Source of the DNA: Humisphaera borealis
GTDB taxonomy: Bacteria > Planctomycetota > Phycisphaerae > Tepidisphaerales > Tepidisphaeraceae
Assembly: GCF_015169395.1 (NCBI RefSeq)
Contig: NZ_CP063458.1
Span: 1,178,001 to 1,242,000, forward strand
Length of the DNA: 64,000 nt
Direction of reading: 5' to 3'
Positions 63,701 to 64,000 of this stretch are shown piece after piece (the first letter of the stretch is position 1; each line of letters opens with the position of its first letter). The position numbers and the translations under genes were made by a program. Below the pieces are notes generated by a model that worked only from the letters and a program-made list of their open reading frames with translations, was not told the origin of the DNA and did not search any database.

Positions 63701-64000
63701 ACCATTGAGGCCGCTCAGGACTGTAGTGCCGCGGTTGACGGTCAGCGCTCCGTTGGCGGTGTTGTTGGCGGTAAGATTCAGTGTTCCGGTGCCGCTCATG
63801 GTGATTGCACCGGCGGTACCAGCAACAACTCCACCAACATTTGTGGTGCCCGTACCGTTGACGGTTAGAATTGCTGTCGCGCTGATGGCGGCAGTTGCAC
63901 CGGTCAGGTTCAGCGTAGCCCCGCCGCTGAGGTTGTTGACCAACAGGCGGCCAGTCGTGGTGAAGGCCAGGGAGGTGGCGGCATTGAACTCCATGCTGTT
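53885..64000 (-). CDS. Giant autotransporter-associated beta-strand-repeat protein, both ends missing
   Basis: The minus strand is open from the window edge (the ATG at 63994 is not a real start; coding continues through it) down to about 54,290, over 3,200 residues. It is dominated by Gly/Thr/Asn/Ala beta-strand repeats of the PF12951/TIGR02601 type ('K.G.GTL.L.......G.T.V..GTL.I'). Two interior GNW-type modules start blocks at about 59.8 kb (AYWAGGIDGNWN) and 57.2 kb (SYWRGLAGGG, then NANNWSLDK), and at least two pairs of long super-repeats are present. From 54,290 down to the stop at 53885 the frame is only antisense to the plus-strand fragment and should not be counted. No anchor, beta-barrel or PEP-CTERM is seen. 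Such proteins are large secreted or surface fibres; function here is unknown. Confidence 0.8.
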   Translation of the reverse strand, partial: NSMEFNAATSLAFTTTGRLLVNNLSGGATLNLTGATAAISATAILTVNGTGTTNVGGVVAGTAGAITMSGTGTLNLTANNTANGALTVNRGTTVLSGLNGAWNTTGNTFILNANGVLQLDSSGSNNSNRLLDGGAVTIAGGTLSLVGNGAAATAETVGATAVNGIMATVNVSGGNAGASAPADLIFTSVSFANSGSAFDLSGITSLGTNNRVFWATPTMVSNVLTRVMISGDFATYNVTNGVQAFTAYNNTNNINTAAATDTMNVTASAGLTANRTINALKINGTGLTVGTAGTILTLTAGSILNTGGNNTLNAAQISSANVGFVQVDSGTTLDVNGSFLTAGINKVGAGTLRLNAAQFYNNTTNISGGTLVLNGGTNTLFATGAAAPATVNLDVGATLDLNGNTQYVGPFGNVGSGLPGTGGTLTTTAGTPLFVTNGAGNFGGQITGTMNLGKIGTGTLVLSSANSVAGTLSLQGGTISLRDDGTLPSVTSVDVNYATLTFDNNASLQTQNNNRLSDTAPITLRGGTITYNQRTNTIATETLGALSLAQGANIITATVQTTQTIGSVDLTFGALTRSPGATVNFTGTNLGQQGNNSRIVFASTPALVGGGILGAWAVANQTDYAAYNAGQGVGIVGQGGYTAYAAQNISAASTPALAGVFASGKITNLTATANASVLLPGGTTNTGLLRVGGGFTNDIIFTNAGDTLNLTLGGILRSDNNNTTSFGTTGTRGIITSGTSELVVYNNQSTVTINSVIQGATKLIKDGAGTLTLTAANGYSLGTVVNRGTLTIAPTITTDVVIPAGGFTINGGVTGTAATVTAVNSTNIASANDITLNGRASLTIATASSAVNSLTLNNNGGEGNPTVTLTTGTLTLNSASPITATSSNASTTATITGGTLALATTGNNTFNIAPIQIGTQVYTTEQPTLTVASIISGANATILKTGGGALQLTAVNTFGGGIALNDGIVVGTVAQAFGPATNTVTFGGAGAGVLRLQAGATTFLTKLDVSGANGTVEVNPATIGAGVAHSIGATTLGGGKQLTVQGGALVTSGTAQLTTGAVTLTGATTLNVVNPAGGGVSQLTLGAVNDGTVARTITKTGNGTLVFGSAATSLVNGTQVNIAGGTLSSTSATGLGALAAVDVADGAVFNVGASQTIGSISNSTTVLNTGNVTIGGGFTLTVGNVTNNLNSTFTGTITGTGTLAKAGTGTLTLSNGGHTFGTTSVNNGTLLVNNVSGSGLGTGLTTVNGGTTTQGTLGGTGIITGGVTLATNGATSFAQGASLNPGTAGTAGTLTINTVGLTTNNFSKLNFDLATATTTGSGVNDLISTNVLPVFGATTQLNINTLGALSVGSVYTLVNGYSGTIANIGNITVATSTGVDTTKTGVLQNNAGSLQLLVVTANLTSAYWAGGIDGNWNTLGSGAISNWRTSAAGAVDTFAYPSATTDVHVYTTNPVANNFAMTLGQNFTVKTLTFDAAATSATSIAAGNTLTVTPASSTTGITVENGAGAVTLNNAIALGASQTWTNNSTTNLLTVGGNVTGAFGLTVAGPGNVTISGQVQTGITSLAKTGAGTLYLSNTNGFTGTTTISGGGVVKIDAELGLGVVANDVTFGTGGGTLQVTTGFAANSGKVFSVQAGPGTIQVDSGTLSLASAIVGTAAATSNGGGLIKTGPGTLALTVSSSAYDAQGVGTGGAAGLAGFRVDNGTLLLQGISNSVVGDINPTSMAIQLNGGNLGIQTDTVSIARANVYVTATPTTITVDGATARAGIVQAIGTGTGAGLTMGAGSSVLNIGGGNNITSGTEAVSFTGSTTFLVSPTFNVTNATGGGAVSVALGGINDNAVARTITKQGNGTLILSGAATSLVDGTTVNISNGTLSLTNATALGTLASVDVADGATLNIGAGVSTTIGALNNATTVLNTGAVAISAASTLTVGSINNLNSSFTGTISGATGTLAKAGTGTMTFSGTSSAGATVIRDGSFVSVGGVNDRLSTTSTLTLGNASTSGVLRLGNASGASSQTVSSLATAGSGTTNAIVGGNAAYSTLTVNQTATTVFEGNLGGIGANENNLHFTKTGSGGLSVTGNATYTGNTIVTGGSLSIGGTINGTPSLSVSGAGSSLTLGGPVTGAGSITSVNVANLATLSLVNSVGDKLTNLTSLTLGSASGTNTFLNLNVGDGPTPGDQINTDRLTLLTLGTLSLTTGNQITFNLNDAGLQANQTYVFLSATDGGLTTGNLAASDWLLGATPGGFTSITFNKTDTQMSITTGNLITGSSYWRGLAGGGTSTAWNGNANNWSLDKANSSVAASIPGAGTDVIFQIDTVSNAAVTTTLEQNFKINSLTFAADVVPGNTPTSVTINPGTITTSRLEVAPQSSSAGIAIAAGGSPTVTINAPFKLGASQTWNVVDAASNLIFTNSIDGTAGTTDLNINAGTGATGIVTLRGAGGIANYNGATNVVDGRLVLESGATDRLPTNTALTLGDATRDAVVQLGDASGVSNTTIGTLNSGALTTNAIVGGFTSASTLTVVPTSDCTFNGAIGGGAGNENQLAITKQGSAKLVLNGANTYLGATTVNQGILQIGSAGTLTQSSSLVVNASLGATATFDNNSRTIAFGAGGITLGGAGPTATPVILNTGGTGSITLGGNVIYDATNNPLGASIAAPLNLGAASRTFTANNSLTAATDLTISGAVSSTAGAVGVNGIGLVLDGAGSTGVISDISLANGTTDGANADLTKNGTGAWTLQGTVAVGDDYLINVGTLTVSGSGSLSWNATGATTQDFIADTTATVANFNVLSSIVGNNLTTNRIFARDGSTINLNATNAIGSFGAADQIVLGDDTQGIGNLFLAPGTTNSVGVLTAGFDSISAEVGNVTGTGTLTVTTTLTLNQGTISANLAGAAATTKDINVPFTLSGNNSLTGTTLNREGTLNLDFSTNAGTNNKIGTGAFTTGSTLNNDAPAITNLIGNATAPSTQTVAGLAVAGGPSQLNVTSVGGQNITFAVNGALTRTAGTLNVNLPNVNTIFAATGAATNNITGTNGIVGGWLTLNDNDFATISGGQVVVATYTTQNNASLWQSNQNITNSGGYTGTVDDDCNTINSLRFDASANSTITVAAGKSLYVTSGGILTTSTVGTSTSSITGGNLLSGVNDFILTQNNAAAGVLTVASRLRANNNGTAAFPNVTKNGTGTVLLSGTNNETGTVNIDEGVLQVSGGSAISDTSPVNMRNNSVTFRVVSGSETIGTLTADSGGVPFRVTDPALTFQLRIPLESRRSCAPSATVSDEELEGCAISETRKIPALTRVVPLYVFAALVSESVPAPSLVMPPEPEIAPVSVSAPLPLEVVVLLIVIVTLSVRVVVALIVLITSPLPLTTIVAGPPPV
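54270..54305. other. Junction where two opposed beta-repeat genes collide
   Basis: To the left, plus-strand coding (SVTLNGTPPLSA) is repeat-like; to the right, minus-strand coding (SETIGTLTADSGG) is repeat-like. Each continues past this point only as the antisense of the other. The small dyad CCGC-TATCT-GCGG (54282-54294) lies at the switch. The exact base cannot be fixed by eye within about 15 bases. An inversion breakpoint or an assembly mis-join are the two explanations considered. Confidence 0.65.
56268..56613 (-). repeat. Super-repeat B, copy 2, inside the giant protein
   Basis: Segment with DRLPTNTALTLGDAT, VQLGDASG, TTNAIVGG, STLTVVPTSD and GAGNENQLAITKQGS in the same order as 57705-58050, about 1.4 kb away. 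Confidence 0.55.
57705..58050 (-). repeat. Super-repeat B, copy 1, inside the giant protein
   Basis: Segment with DRLSTTSTLTLGNAS, LRLGNASG, TTNAIVGG, STLTVNQTAT and GANENNLHFTKTGSG, matched in order by the segment at 56268-56613. Confidence 0.55.
58105..58590 (-). repeat. Super-repeat A, copy 2, inside the giant protein
   Basis: Second copy of the segment at 60351: VARTITKQGNGTLIL, AATSLVDGT, VDVADGATLN, TTVLNTG and LAKAGTGTMTFS in the same order, about 2.2 kb away. By eye well over half the residues agree. Confidence 0.6.
60351..60812 (-). repeat. Super-repeat A, copy 1, inside the giant protein
   Basis: About 150 codons with the order VARTITKTGNGTLVF, AATSLVNGT, VDVADGAVFN, TTVLNTG and LAKAGTGTLTLS, matched in the same order by the copy at 58105-58590. 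Confidence 0.6.

Noticed and set aside
54290-64000. Repetitive DNA considered as a CRISPR array or satellite
   Set aside because: The repetition is protein-level, imperfect and in frame, with no constant spacer length; it encodes beta-strand repeats.

Overview
The window reads as a chromosomal segment of a Planctomycetota bacterium, perhaps a Phycisphaerae-like lineage. It carries two copies of a gene pair typical of planctomycetes: a PSCyt/PSD (DUF1587/1592/1588/1585) c-type cytochrome followed by a DUF1552 (HXXSHH) Tat-exported protein. It also holds very large autotransporter-associated beta-strand-repeat proteins and a long, GC-rich surface-polysaccharide locus. No rRNA, tRNA, CRISPR array or intact insertion sequence was recognised. 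All assignments come from reading the sequence and recalling protein families; no database search was run.

Layout. At 1-741 (-) is a ParA-type ATPase cut by the window edge. At 1.1-10.4 kb (+) are two PSD-cytochrome/DUF1552 pairs with a secreted ankyrin-repeat protein between them. The convergent gap at 10.4-10.8 kb contains a small ORF resembling an integrase tail and a 10-bp-phased GCAC repeat. From 10.8 to 49.9 kb every recognised gene is on the minus strand: a large secreted protein of unknown function, a Calx-beta protein with a good terminator, an O-antigen-ligase/TPR protein, a Wzc-like BY-kinase, and a polysaccharide locus. Across the window's polysaccharide genes I count twelve glycosyltransferases, a GDP-mannose 4,6-dehydratase, seven SAM methyltransferases (four FkbM-type), an MBOAT/DUF5989-like/SGNH O-acylation cassette, an acyltransferase-3, an ABC exporter (Wzm/Wzt with a C-terminal carbohydrate-binding-type domain) and a second polymerase/ligase. 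Near the promoter-proximal end is a NusG/RfaH/UpxY-like antiterminator at 48179. Many junctions are ATGA, GTGA or TGATG overlaps, so much of the 25-43 kb stretch is probably translationally coupled. I infer a heavily methylated and acylated, probably mannose/fucose-derived cell-surface polymer.

From 50.6 kb the right end carries a polytopic membrane protein with C-terminal TPRs (+), a remnant of a von Willebrand-type gene, and a notable arrangement. A plus-strand gene starts with an export signal and beta-strand repeats and, near 54,290, runs head-on into the 3' end of a giant minus-strand gene of the same class, which stays open to the window edge. Neither has its own stop codon or C-terminus at the collision. 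This looks like an inversion breakpoint inside one giant surface-protein gene, or an assembly mis-join in a repetitive gene, and it is the observation most worth checking.
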